Assembly: GCF_030403745.1 (NCBI RefSeq)
Contig: NZ_JAQMWP010000002.1
Span: 124,001-188,000 of the forward strand
Length of the DNA stretch: 64,000 nt
From: Streptomyces sp. S.PB5
Lineage (GTDB): Bacteria; Actinomycetota; Actinomycetes; Streptomycetales; Streptomycetaceae
Direction of reading: 5' to 3'
Each line of letters opens with the position of its first letter. Position 1 is the stretch's first letter. The notes under the pieces are model-generated. The model was not told the DNA's origin and searched no databases. It saw only the letters and a list, made by a program, of their open reading frames with translations. This document shows, one piece after another, positions 25,578 through 33,781 of this stretch. The position numbers and the translations under genes were made by a program.

Positions 25578-26255
25578 TCAGCTCGACGCGTCCTCGCGGC
25601 GCACCGACAGCAGGTCCTCCAGTTGCTCCTCGCGGGCCGGAGCCGCCACGAAGAGGAGTTCGTCGCCGGCCTCCAGGGAGTCGTCCTGGGTCGGGGTCAG
25701 GACTCGGTTGCCGCGGATGATGGTCACCAGGGAGGTGTCCTGGGGCCACTCCACGTCGCCGACCTGGGTGCCGGCCAGGGCCGACTCCTCCGGGAGGGTG
25801 AGCTCGACCAGGTTCGCGTCGCCGTGGCTGAAGCGCAGCAGGCGGACCAGGTCGCCCACCGAGACAGCTTCTTCGACCAGGGCCGACATCAGGCGCGGGG
25901 TCGAGACGGCGACGTCCACGCCCCAGGACTCGTTGAACAGCCACTCGTTCTTGGGGTTGTTCACCCGGGCGACGACACGCGGGACGCCGTACTCCGTCTT
26001 GGCGAGGAGGGAGACGACCAGGTTCACCTTGTCGTCGCCCGTCGCGGCGATCACGACGTTGCAGCGCTGGAGTGCCGCCTCGTCCAGGGAGGTGATCTCG
26101 CAGGCGTCGGCCAGCAGCCACTCCGCCTGGGGGACCCGCTCGACCGAGATGGCGGTCGGGGCCTTGTCGACGAGAAGGACCTCGTGGCCGTTCTCCAGCA
26201 GTTCGCCCGCGATCGAGCGGCCGACCGCGCCGGCACCGGCAATGGCGACCCTCAT
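25578..26255 (-). CDS. TrkA family potassium uptake regulatory protein (second of pair)
   Basis: A 225-residue RCK protein. The N-terminal Rossmann domain starts MRVAIAGAGAVGRSIAGEL and binds NAD(H)/ATP-type nucleotides. The C-terminal RCK_C domain runs from about residue 140 (VELTLPEESALAGTQVGDVEW) to LLFVAAPAREEQLEDLL. Such subunits gate Trk/Ktr potassium channels in the cytoplasm. Its ATG overlaps the stop of the upstream trkA gene by one base (TGATG). Together they form a two-gene operon equal to mycobacterial ceoB/ceoC. Confidence 0.9.
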   Translation of the reverse strand: MRVAIAGAGAVGRSIAGELLENGHEVLLVDKAPTAISVERVPQAEWLLADACEITSLDEAALQRCNVVIAATGDDKVNLVVSLLAKTEYGVPRVVARVNNPKNEWLFNESWGVDVAVSTPRLMSALVEEAVSVGDLVRLLRFSHGDANLVELTLPEESALAGTQVGDVEWPQDTSLVTIIRGNRVLTPTQDDSLEAGDELLFVAAPAREEQLEDLLSVRREDASS

Positions 26256-26926
26256 CAGTGACCGCCCTCCTCTTCGGGACCCTTGGCGAAGGACGCCTCG
26301 ACCTTGTCGACCTCGTCGGTGCGCATCATCACGTGCACCAGGTCGCCCTCCTGCAGCACCGTCTGCGAGCTGGGCAGGATCGCCTCGCCGAGGCGGGTCA
26401 GGAACGCCACGCGGACGCCCGTCTCCTCCTGGAGGCGGCTGACCCGCTGGCCCACCCAGGCGGCGGAGGTGTGCACCTCGGCCAGCTGGACGCCGCCGGT
26501 GGGGTCGCGCCACAGCGGCTCGGCGCCGGACGGCAGCAGACGGCGCAGCATCTGGTCGGCGGTCCAGCGGACCGTGGCGACCGTCGGGATGCCCAGGCGC
26601 TGGTAGACCTCGGCGCGCCGGGGGTCGTAGATACGGGCCGCGACGTTCTCGATGCCGAACATCTCGCGGGCGACACGCGCCGCGATGATGTTGGAGTTGT
26701 CACCGCTGGAGACGGCGGCGAAGGCGCCGGCCTCCTCGATGCCCGCCTCGCGCAGGGTGTCCTGGTCGAAGCCGACCCCGGTGACGCGCCGGCCTCCGAA
26801 CCCGGAGCCCAGTCGTCGGAAGGCGGTGGGGTCCTGGTCGATCACGGCGACCGTGTGCCCCTGTTGCTCCAGGGTTTGAGCGAGAGCGGAACCCACTCGC
26901 CCGCAACCCATGATGACGATGTGCAC
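26255..26926 (-). CDS. TrkA family potassium uptake regulatory protein (first of pair)
   Basis: A 223-residue RCK protein with Rossmann motif GCGRVGSALA at 7-16, the acidic strand end VAVIDQDP and a C-terminal RCK_C domain beginning near residue 145 (AEVHTSAAWVGQRVSRL). It is a distant paralogue of the downstream gene rather than a recent copy. The start is GTG at 26926. Upstream lies a perfect 10-bp direct repeat, a candidate regulator site. No Trk/Ktr membrane subunit is adjacent; the divergent KimA-like permease is the nearest potassium carrier. Confidence 0.9.
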   Translation of the reverse strand: MHIVIMGCGRVGSALAQTLEQQGHTVAVIDQDPTAFRRLGSGFGGRRVTGVGFDQDTLREAGIEEAGAFAAVSSGDNSNIIAARVAREMFGIENVAARIYDPRRAEVYQRLGIPTVATVRWTADQMLRRLLPSGAEPLWRDPTGGVQLAEVHTSAAWVGQRVSRLQEETGVRVAFLTRLGEAILPSSQTVLQEGDLVHVMMRTDEVDKVEASFAKGPEEEGGH

Positions 26927-26949
26927 GACCGTCCTTCCGATGTCCGATG

Positions 26950-26973
26950 CAAGAGTCGTGTGTCAAGAGTCGT
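26950..26973. repeat. Direct repeat CAAGAGTCGT upstream of the trkA pair
   Basis: Two perfect copies of CAAGAGTCGT, at 26950-26959 and 26964-26973, are 14 bases apart. They lie 24-47 bases before the GTG of the first trkA gene on the minus strand, where a regulator would act. Confidence 0.55.
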
Positions 26974-27058
26974 TGACTTGGCCTTAACAGGGTCTCAGAC
27001 CGTCGCCCAAGCTACACATGCGCGTCCGTCGTGGGCACCCCTGTGCGAGCCCGGACGA

Positions 27059-27154
27059 TCAGCGGCGGCTGATGCCGCGGACGCCGGCGAGGGTCAGCAC
27101 CCCGAGGCCGAGAAGTGCGGCGGCGGCGCCGATCAGCTCTGCGGTGGTGTGCAT
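27059..27154 (-). CDS. 31-residue small membrane protein
   Basis: A small frame starting MHTTAELIGAAAALLG and ending in a basic ISRR tail. GGAGG lies four bases before its ATG. The sequence is one hydrophobic helix (residues about 6-25) with positive residues at the C-terminal end, so it should span the membrane with the C terminus inside. It sits between the trkA pair and the KimA-like permease and might be a small transporter subunit or regulator; that is inference. The strong ribosome-binding site and clean amphipathic composition argue for a real gene. Confidence 0.6.
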   Translation of the reverse strand: MHTTAELIGAAAALLGLGVLTLAGVRGISRR

Positions 27155-27268
27155 GGGGCCTCCGGGGAACGCTGACGGGCGGGGCTTGTCACATAGACAT
27201 GAGAGCCGGCGCGCACGGCGAATCCGCTGCCGGGCCCCTCCCCGATTTCACTCGGGGAGCGGAACCCT

Positions 27269-27274
27269 TACGAT
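27269..27274 (+). promoter_or_regulatory. -10 element of a leaderless promoter for the KimA-like gene
   Basis: TACGAT ends 8 bases before the GTG at 27283. TTCACT at 27247-27252 is a possible -35 with a 16-base spacer. Confidence 0.5.
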
Positions 27275-27282
27275 CCTCTGTT

Positions 27283-29331
27283 GTGTCCAAACTGACCGAC
27301 GTGCCCAAACGGATCCTGATCGGGCGCGCGCTGCGTAGTGACCGGCTCGGGGAAACGCTCCTGCCGAAGCGCATCGCCCTCCCCGTCTTCGCATCCGACC
27401 CGCTGTCCTCCGTGGCGTACGCACCGGGAGAGGTGCTGCTGGTCCTGTCCATCGCGGGCGTGTCGGCCTACCACTTCAGTCCCTGGATCGCCGTCGCGGT
27501 CGTCGTACTGATGTTCACGGTGGTCGCCTCCTACCGGCAGAACGTCCACGCCTATCCGAGCGGCGGCGGCGACTACGAGGTCGCCAACACCAACCTCGGC
27601 CCCAAGGCCGGCCTCACCGTGGCCAGCGCCCTCCTCGTCGACTACGTCCTCACCGTCGCCGTCTCGATCTCCTCCGGCATCGAGAACCTCGGCTCCGCGA
27701 TCCCCTTCGTCATCGAGCACAAGGTGCTCTGCGCGGTCGGGGTGATCGTGCTGCTCACGCTGATGAACCTGCGCGGCGTGAAGGAGTCCGGCTCGCTGTT
27801 CGCGATCCCGACGTACGTCTTCGTCGCCGGTGTCTTCATCATGATCGCGTGGGGCGCGTTCCGCGGGCTGGTCCTCGACGACACCATGCGCGCGCCGACC
27901 GCCGGCTACGAGATCAAGGCGGAGCACCAGGGCCTGGCCGGCTTCGCCCTCGTGTTCCTGCTGCTGCGGGCCTTCTCCTCCGGCTGTGCCGCGCTCACCG
28001 GTGTCGAGGCGATCTCCAACGGCGTCCCGGCCTTCCGCAAGCCCAAGTCCAAGAACGCGGCGACCACCCTGGCGATGATGGGCCTGCTGGCCGTCACCAT
28101 GTTCTGCGGCATCATCGCGCTGGCCATGGTCACCAAGGTCCGGATGGCCGAGAACCCGGCGGTCGACCTGCTGAAGGACGGTGCCGCGCTCGGCTCGGAC
28201 TACGTCCAGAACCCGGTGATCTCGCAGGTCGCCGAGGCCGTCTTCGGCAAGGGCAGCTTCCTGTTCATCGTGCTGGCCGCGGCGACGGCGCTGGTGCTGT
28301 TCCTGGCGGCGAACACGGCGTACAACGGCTTCCCGCTGCTGGGGTCGATCCTCGCCCAGGACCGCTATCTGCCGAGGCAGCTGCACACGCGCGGTGACCG
28401 CCTCGCGTTCTCGAACGGCATCGTGCTGCTGGCGGGCGCGGCGGGACTGCTGGTCTGGATCTACGGCGCCGACTCGACGCGTCTCATCCAGCTCTACATC
28501 GTCGGCGTGTTCGTGTCGTTCACGCTCAGCCAGACGGGCATGGTCCGGCACTGGAACCGTCACCTCGCCACCGAGAAGGACCCGGCCAAGCGCCGTCACA
28601 TGGTCCGCTCCCGCGCGATCAACACCTTCGGCGCCTTCTTCACCGGGCTCGTCCTGGTCGTCGTCCTGGTCACCAAGTTCACGCACGGCGCCTGGGTCGC
28701 CCTCCTCGGCATGGTGATCTTCTACGCGACGATGTCGGCGATCCGTAAGCACTACGACCGGGTGGCGGAGGAGATCGCGGCCCCCGAAGGCCCGAGCGAC
28801 GACAGCGTGCGGCCGTCCAGGGTGCATTCGGTGGTGCTGATCTCGAAGATCCACCGTCCGACGCTGCGGGCGCTGGCGTACGCCAAGCTGATGCGCTCGG
28901 ACACCCTGGAGGCGCTGAGCGTCAACGTCGACCCGGCGGAGACCAAGGCGCTGCGCGAGGAGTGGGAACGGCGGGGGATCGACGTACCGCTGAAGGTGCT
29001 CGACTCGCCGTACCGGGAGATCACCCGGCCGGTCATCGAGTACGTGAAGAGCCTGCGCAAGGAGTCGCCGCGGGACGCGGTGTCGGTGATCATCCCCGAG
29101 TACGTGGTCGGTCACTGGTACGAGCATCTGCTGCACAACCAGAGCGCGCTCCGGCTGAAGGGCCGGCTGCTGTTCACGCCGGGGGTCATGGTGACCTCGG
29201 TGCCCTACCAGCTGCAGTCGTCCGAGGCGGCCAAGAACCGGGCCCGCAAGCGGCAGGAATGGAACGCGCCGGGTGCGGTGCGGCGTGGTCCGGCCGAGGA
29301 GCGGGCGAAGGAGACGTCGACACCGACGTAG
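27283..29331 (+). CDS. KimA-like amino acid/potassium permease (APC superfamily)
   Basis: A 682-residue carrier with 12 membrane helices and a soluble C-terminal domain from about residue 490. Conserved blocks ASDPLSSVAYAPGE, AYPSGGGDYEVANTNLG, AFSSGCAALTGVEAISNGVP and FVSFTLSQTGMVRHW closely resemble, from memory, Bacillus KimA (YdaO), a proton-coupled potassium importer controlled by c-di-AMP. The mycobacterial counterpart is the permease Rv2690c. The GTG at 27283 fits a leaderless promoter; a frame open to 27115 has unlike sequence. It is divergent from the TrkA pair. Amino-acid transport remains possible. Confidence 0.85.
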   Translation: MSKLTDVPKRILIGRALRSDRLGETLLPKRIALPVFASDPLSSVAYAPGEVLLVLSIAGVSAYHFSPWIAVAVVVLMFTVVASYRQNVHAYPSGGGDYEVANTNLGPKAGLTVASALLVDYVLTVAVSISSGIENLGSAIPFVIEHKVLCAVGVIVLLTLMNLRGVKESGSLFAIPTYVFVAGVFIMIAWGAFRGLVLDDTMRAPTAGYEIKAEHQGLAGFALVFLLLRAFSSGCAALTGVEAISNGVPAFRKPKSKNAATTLAMMGLLAVTMFCGIIALAMVTKVRMAENPAVDLLKDGAALGSDYVQNPVISQVAEAVFGKGSFLFIVLAAATALVLFLAANTAYNGFPLLGSILAQDRYLPRQLHTRGDRLAFSNGIVLLAGAAGLLVWIYGADSTRLIQLYIVGVFVSFTLSQTGMVRHWNRHLATEKDPAKRRHMVRSRAINTFGAFFTGLVLVVVLVTKFTHGAWVALLGMVIFYATMSAIRKHYDRVAEEIAAPEGPSDDSVRPSRVHSVVLISKIHRPTLRALAYAKLMRSDTLEALSVNVDPAETKALREEWERRGIDVPLKVLDSPYREITRPVIEYVKSLRKESPRDAVSVIIPEYVVGHWYEHLLHNQSALRLKGRLLFTPGVMVTSVPYQLQSSEAAKNRARKRQEWNAPGAVRRGPAEERAKETSTPT

Positions 29332-29421
29332 ACTGGTGGGCTGTCGTCCGGCCTTCGCCGGTCGGCGGTTCCTCCCTCTTGACCGTTCCTTTTCCCCTTG
29401 ACGTTGTGGAGTCACCCCGCC

Positions 29422-30750
29422 ATGCAGGCAGAACCGAAGAAATCGCTGGTGGGGTTGGAGTTCGAGGTCGAGGTCGGACCCGTCGCCCACGGCGGTCACT
29501 GCATCGCCCGTACGTCCGACGGGCAGGTGCTGTTCGTGCGGCACGCGCTGCCCGGTGAACGGGTCGTCGCGCGGGTGACGGAGGGCGAGGAAGGGGCGCG
29601 GTTCCTGCGGGCCGACGCGGTGTCCGTGCTGTCGGCGTCCAAGGACCGGGTCGACGCGCCCTGTCCGTTCGCCGGACCCGGCCGCTGCGGCGGCTGCGAC
29701 TGGCAGCACGCCAAGCCGGGCGCCCAGCGGCGTATGAAGGGCGAGGTCGTCGCCGAGCAGCTGAAGCGGCTCGCGGGGCTCACGCCCGAGGAGGCCGGCT
29801 GGGACGGCACGGTCATGCCGGCCGAGGGCGACAAGCTGCCGGCGGGACAGGTGCCCGCCTGGCGCACCCGGGTGCAGTACGCGGTCGACGCCGACGGCAA
29901 CGCCGGTCTGCGCCGCCACCGCTCCCACGAGGTCGAGCCGATCGACCACTGCATGATCGCGGCGCCGGGCGTGAGCGAGCTGGGCATCGAGGAGCGGGAC
30001 TGGTCGGGGATGGCGTCGGTGGAGGCCATCGCCGCGACCGGCTCCCAGGACCGGATGGTCATCCTGGAGCCCCGGCCGGGCGCCCGGCTCCCTCTCGTCG
30101 AGCTCGACAAGCCCGTGTCCGTCATGCGGGTCGACGAGAAGGACGGCGGCGTCCACCGGGTCCACGGGCGCGCGTTCGTCCGGGAGCGGGCTGACGGCCG
30201 TACCCATCGTGTCGGCAGCGGTGGCTTCTGGCAGGTCCACCCGATGGCCGCGGACACGCTGGTGAAGGCCGTCATGCAGGGGCTCCTGCCGCGCAAGGGC
30301 GAGATGGCCCTGGACCTGTACTGCGGCGTGGGGCTCTTCGCGGGCGCGCTCGCCGACCGGCTCGGCGACAAGGGCGCGGTCCTCGGCATCGAGTCCGGCA
30401 AGCGGGCGGTCGAGGACGCGCGGCACAACCTCGCCGGGTTCGAGCGGGTACGCATCGAGCAGGGCAAGGTGGAGACGGTGCTTCCGCGCACCGGGATCAC
30501 CGAGGTCGACCTCATCGTCCTGGACCCGCCCCGGGCGGGAGCGGGGCGGAAGACGGTTGAGCATCTGGCGGGGCTGGGGGCGCGGCGGATCGCGTACGTG
30601 GCCTGTGATCCTGCGGCGTTGGCCCGGGATCTGGGGTACTTCCGGGAAGGGGGGTACCGGGTGCGGATGCTGAGGGTGTTCGATCTGTTTCCGATGACTC
30701 ATCACGTGGAGTGCGTGGCGATTCTGGAGCCCGTTGGAAAGGGCTCTTGA
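29422..30750 (+). CDS. TrmA/RumA-type class I SAM-dependent RNA methyltransferase
   Basis: A 442-residue RNA uridine-C5 methyltransferase. An N-terminal TRAM domain (about 10-70) is followed by four cysteines that can hold a [4Fe-4S] cluster (Cys81, 89, 92, 177). The SAM site is LDLYCGVGLFAG near 302, the target-base motif is DPPRAG, the catalytic cysteine lies in YVACDPAAL near 400, and the end is DLFPMTHHVECV. It would make m5U in tRNA or rRNA; which RNA is unclear. The ATG at 29422 begins at the family start. It is the last gene of the conserved block. Confidence 0.9.
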   Translation: MQAEPKKSLVGLEFEVEVGPVAHGGHCIARTSDGQVLFVRHALPGERVVARVTEGEEGARFLRADAVSVLSASKDRVDAPCPFAGPGRCGGCDWQHAKPGAQRRMKGEVVAEQLKRLAGLTPEEAGWDGTVMPAEGDKLPAGQVPAWRTRVQYAVDADGNAGLRRHRSHEVEPIDHCMIAAPGVSELGIEERDWSGMASVEAIAATGSQDRMVILEPRPGARLPLVELDKPVSVMRVDEKDGGVHRVHGRAFVRERADGRTHRVGSGGFWQVHPMAADTLVKAVMQGLLPRKGEMALDLYCGVGLFAGALADRLGDKGAVLGIESGKRAVEDARHNLAGFERVRIEQGKVETVLPRTGITEVDLIVLDPPRAGAGRKTVEHLAGLGARRIAYVACDPAALARDLGYFREGGYRVRMLRVFDLFPMTHHVECVAILEPVGKGS

Positions 30751-31274
30751 CCTGCGGTTTTCTGACTTCTTTCGCCGGATCCCCTGTTTTGCGGTGTAGG
30801 AACGGGTGAAGGCGGACGATGCCGCGTGACCTGGGTATTCGTTTTAGGGGGAGGGGTGCGCGGGGGTACCTGAGACGAAGCGCTCGTTACCGGCCATGAG
30901 CAGCTCGAAAGCGTCGCGAGGCGTCGGAGTCCGGATCTCGGTCATGGCCGCCGTCTACGAGCGGCACCGGCCGTCACACCACCTGAACCCGCCGGAACCC
31001 ACCAGGCCGGGCCACACCGACGGCCTTGTCGCCCCCCTCAGGCGCCCGGCGAGGGCAGCCTCCGTACGGAACCGTAGTGCGCGACGGTGCCGCCCCGCCC
31101 CGTACGGCCACCGGTCCCGGGCGGCCCTCCGTTCGTCGTCCGCATCCGCGCAACGAGCCAGGCGCCGCCCGCGTTGTCGACCGAACGAGAGCGGACCGCC
31201 CGGGATCACTCGCCGTCCCACGGTCACTGTGCGGCGGTGGGCGGTCAGGCCGCGTCCGGCTGCGGGCTGTCGCT

Positions 31275-31590
31275 TCATCCCGGCGAGGCGCCGAAGGTTC
31301 CGGCCTCCGCCTCGGCTTCGCTCAGCTGTACGGTGCCGCGGTGCGAGACCTCCACCTTGTAGAAGCCCTTGCCGACAGGCACGTCCCCGACCGACACCTC
31401 GAACGTGCACATGCCGTCGCTCTCCAGCGTCGACTCGCCGAGCTGCCCCGTGACGACCACCGTGCCCGCCCCGTCGTAGACCGTGACCGCGGTGCCCTCG
31501 AAGATGTCGTCATAGCCGTCGCCGCCCTGGCATCCACCCAGGCCGTCGTCGATGACACCGTCAGCGAGTTCGAAGGTCCCTCGTGGTACC
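31275..31590 (-). pseudogene. C-terminal fragment of a secreted/membrane protein gene
   Basis: About 105 residues look genuine: GTFELADGVIDDG, YDDIFEGTAVTVYD, TVVVTGQLGESTL, MCTFEVSVGDVPVGKGFYKVEVSHRGTVQLS. This resembles the C-terminal extracellular domain of Streptomyces lipoprotein- or membrane-anchored proteins of unknown function. The expected N terminus with its membrane anchor is missing. Upstream the sequence changes into a transposase fragment in another frame, so the gene was truncated by a mobile element. Confidence 0.55.
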
Positions 31591-31740
31591 GATCCCGAAA
31601 CCTGCCGTGAGCTGGGCATAGGGCTGACCGTTGCGGAGGTGGGCGAGGGTGAGCAGGGCCTGTCGGCCCGCGCTCAGGCGCCGCCATCGGGTGCCGAGAG
31701 CGCGTCGTTGTTCCCTCAGGCATGCGAAGCCTCTGGTGGA
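31590..31740 (-). mobile_element. IS5-family transposase fragment (N-terminal part)
   Basis: The stretch REQRRALGTRWRRLSAGR followed by QALLTLAHLRNGQPYAQL and AGFGIGTT is the typical N-terminal helix-turn-helix of IS5-type (DDE superfamily) transposases of Streptomyces. Only about 50 residues remain. The catalytic DDE part and the terminal repeats are absent. It stops within GGTACCAC, where the truncated gene begins. Confidence 0.55.
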
Positions 31741-32697
31741 GACGGTTCTCTTGGTCCTCGCGGAGATCGGCGGAAAGACCACGGCCCCGGTGAACGGCGA
31801 CGACCCCTCCTGGCGGGTTTCCACGCCCACACGACCATCCTGAGTGCCACGGTCACCGCGGGCATCCCCGTGGACGCGCGTCGATCTTCCCCCTGGCGCA
31901 CCCGAGGTCCTGGGCACGCTGGGCCCCGACGGGTCGGTGGTGGCCACCGCCACCCCCGACCAACTGGCCGCGGAACCGTGGGTCGTGGGTGCCTCGGCTC
32001 CGGGCCCGCTCAAAGACTCCGGCGCGCCCGAGGACACCGCCGCCGCGCGGGCCTCGACCGGTCAGTCCTGGGGCCACCGCGGGGACTACGCCCCTCCCCG
32101 TAGCCACGGCCGTCCACGGAATCCTGTACGTGGGGACCAAGGCCTCGATGGGGATCTCCAACGGCTCCGAGATCACCGGAATCCCGTACACCTGCACCAT
32201 CGGCCGGCATGACTCCCGCGTGAAGATCTGAGGACGCGAGGTGACGGCAGGCCCCATGGGAGCGAGCGCCAGGCGCGAGCAACCGGGCCGGAAACGCGAA
32301 ACCGCTTGAGGCCGCCCGCTTGCCGCTGCCGCCTCACGACGCCGCCGGCGAGGCGCTCGGGGCAGGGGTATGCGGCATCGGCACGACGTTCTCCGAGCAC
32401 ACGACCACGAAGGGGACCCCGACCGCCGGCGGCCAGGGCGCGGAGCGGCCCTGCCCGGAGTTCCTCTCGTCCTCGTCCGCTCGGCTGAGCGAAGGCCGTC
32501 GCCCAGACACATCCGACATGTCCTTCCGTGCTTCGGATCCTGACGCGCCTTCCACCAACCGGCCACAAGGCCATCACGAATATTTGATGAATGTCATCGC
32601 ATAATCGATCTCGGCTGAGGCCCCTCCCCAACCTCAAGCCCATTGCCGGGAGCGGCCGACCCATGTCGGGCCACAGGCGACACCCCCCAAGAGCAAG

Positions 32698-33123
32698 GTG
32701 AGTGACCACTCGATGGACCGGAAGACACTGCAGGCGATCAACGCGATCGAGTCCCTGAAAGGCCGTTACTTCAGAGGCTTGGACACGAAGGACTGGGACA
32801 CGGTCGACTCGACCCTCGCCAAGGAGGCGGTGGTCGACACGACCGCGCTGGGCGGTGACCGGGTGATCGGCGCGGCGAACTACGTCGCCCTGCTCAAGCA
32901 GGACTCCGAGAACACCACCGTCCATCACGGACACACACCGGAGATCCAGCTCTCCTCACCGTCCCGGGCCACCGGGACGTGGGCCGTACAGGCGCTGGTG
33001 ATCGGGTCGGACGGCAAGCGTGAACTGTGTGTCGGCCACGACCACGACAGCTATGTCCTGCGCGACGGACAGTGGTTGATCGCGGCCACCAGGTCGACCC
33101 GTCTGCACGAGGACAAGGCATGA
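32698..33123 (+). CDS. NTF2/SnoaL-like protein, cytoplasmic
   Basis: A 141-residue protein of the NTF2/SnoaL fold. Characteristic parts are the first helix IESLKGRYFRGLDTKDW, the strand EAVVDTT, HHGHTPEI and the last strand WLIAATRSTRL. SnoaL-like proteins serve as cyclases, isomerases, dehydratases or binding proteins. No catalytic residue set allows a choice, though His and Asp residues of HHGH and DHD line the expected cavity. The start could also be the ATG at 32713, with GGTGAG ten bases upstream. Its stop overlaps the next gene (ATGA), and the next protein is a paralogue with an export signal. Confidence 0.85.
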   Translation: MSDHSMDRKTLQAINAIESLKGRYFRGLDTKDWDTVDSTLAKEAVVDTTALGGDRVIGAANYVALLKQDSENTTVHHGHTPEIQLSSPSRATGTWAVQALVIGSDGKRELCVGHDHDSYVLRDGQWLIAATRSTRLHEDKA

Positions 33124-33737
33124 CCGCGCCGGGTGACGGCCCCCGCAACCGGGGCAAGCACGCGCTCACGCCCACGCGGCGAAAGTTCCTGATCGGCACC
33201 GGCGTGGCGGCTGCCCTGGGTGTGGCGTACGCGCTGCCCTCGGACATCACCTCCGGTGCCGCGGCCGCGCAGGACGGCCTGGACCCCGACACGGAGCTCG
33301 CCGCCGTTCAGGAGGTGAAGCAGCTCAAGGCGCGCTATTTCCGGTCGATCGACACCAAGAACTGGGATCTGCTCAGGGAGCAGTTGGCCGACGATGTCGT
33401 GGTCGACACCACTGGCTCGATGGGGCCGAAGATAACCGGCGCGGACAAGTTCATCCGGTTCCTCAAGATGACGATCGGGCCCGCCACGACCGCCCATCAC
33501 GGGCACATGCCCGAGATCGAGGTGACCTCCCCGACGACGGCGAAGGGCGTCTGGGCGATGCAGGACCTGCTGCTCTTCCTGGACACGGTGAAGGTCAACG
33601 GATACGGGCACTACCACGAGACGTATTCGCTGGTGGACGGACGGTGGGTCATCAGCACCAGCAAACTGACCCGGGTCTACATGGACCCGCTCCTGAGTCT
33701 GGGCCTGCTCGGTCTGCCGGGCGAGGTACGGCTGTGA
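33120..33737 (+). CDS. Tat-exported NTF2/SnoaL-like protein
   Basis: A 205-residue paralogue of the preceding protein. The N terminus has a twin-arginine signal (TPTRRKFLIGTGVAAALGVA) ending near residue 45. The mature part repeats the fold: VKQLKARYFRSIDTKNWD, DDVVVDTTG, HHGHMPEIEVTSPT, GYGHYHETY and RWVISTSKLTRV. Tat export implies that it folds in the cytoplasm and acts outside, perhaps with a bound ligand. Translation is coupled to the first copy by a 4-base overlap. A pair of cytoplasmic and exported SnoaL-like proteins next to a polyketide synthase is unusual. Confidence 0.87.
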   Translation: MTAPGDGPRNRGKHALTPTRRKFLIGTGVAAALGVAYALPSDITSGAAAAQDGLDPDTELAAVQEVKQLKARYFRSIDTKNWDLLREQLADDVVVDTTGSMGPKITGADKFIRFLKMTIGPATTAHHGHMPEIEVTSPTTAKGVWAMQDLLLFLDTVKVNGYGHYHETYSLVDGRWVISTSKLTRVYMDPLLSLGLLGLPGEVRL

Positions 33738-33781
33738 CGCGCGGTGCGGCCTCGCTTCGAGTCGCGAGGCCGCACCTGCGC

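Larger units (their letters stand above)
30751..32697. other. Decayed region without intact genes
   Basis: Nearly 2 kb between the conserved core and the polyketide locus. Frames here are arginine/proline-rich shadows. Two recognisable relics (a truncated gene and an IS5-type transposase fragment) lie at 31275-31740. A few short plus-strand pieces, such as HGILYVGTKASMGISNGSEI near 32100-32200, look protein-like but belong to no gene I can name. Near 32586-32598 is GATGA-ATG-TCATC just before CATAAT, probably promoter sequence for the next gene. Confidence 0.6.

Noticed and set aside
27155..27282. ydaO-type c-di-AMP riboswitch before the KimA-like gene
   Set aside because: The gap is too short and a leaderless promoter sits directly before the start.
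30896..31453. 185-residue plus-strand frame
   Set aside because: Composition is dominated by Arg, Pro and Ala with no domain-like pattern, and it lies opposite the relic genes.
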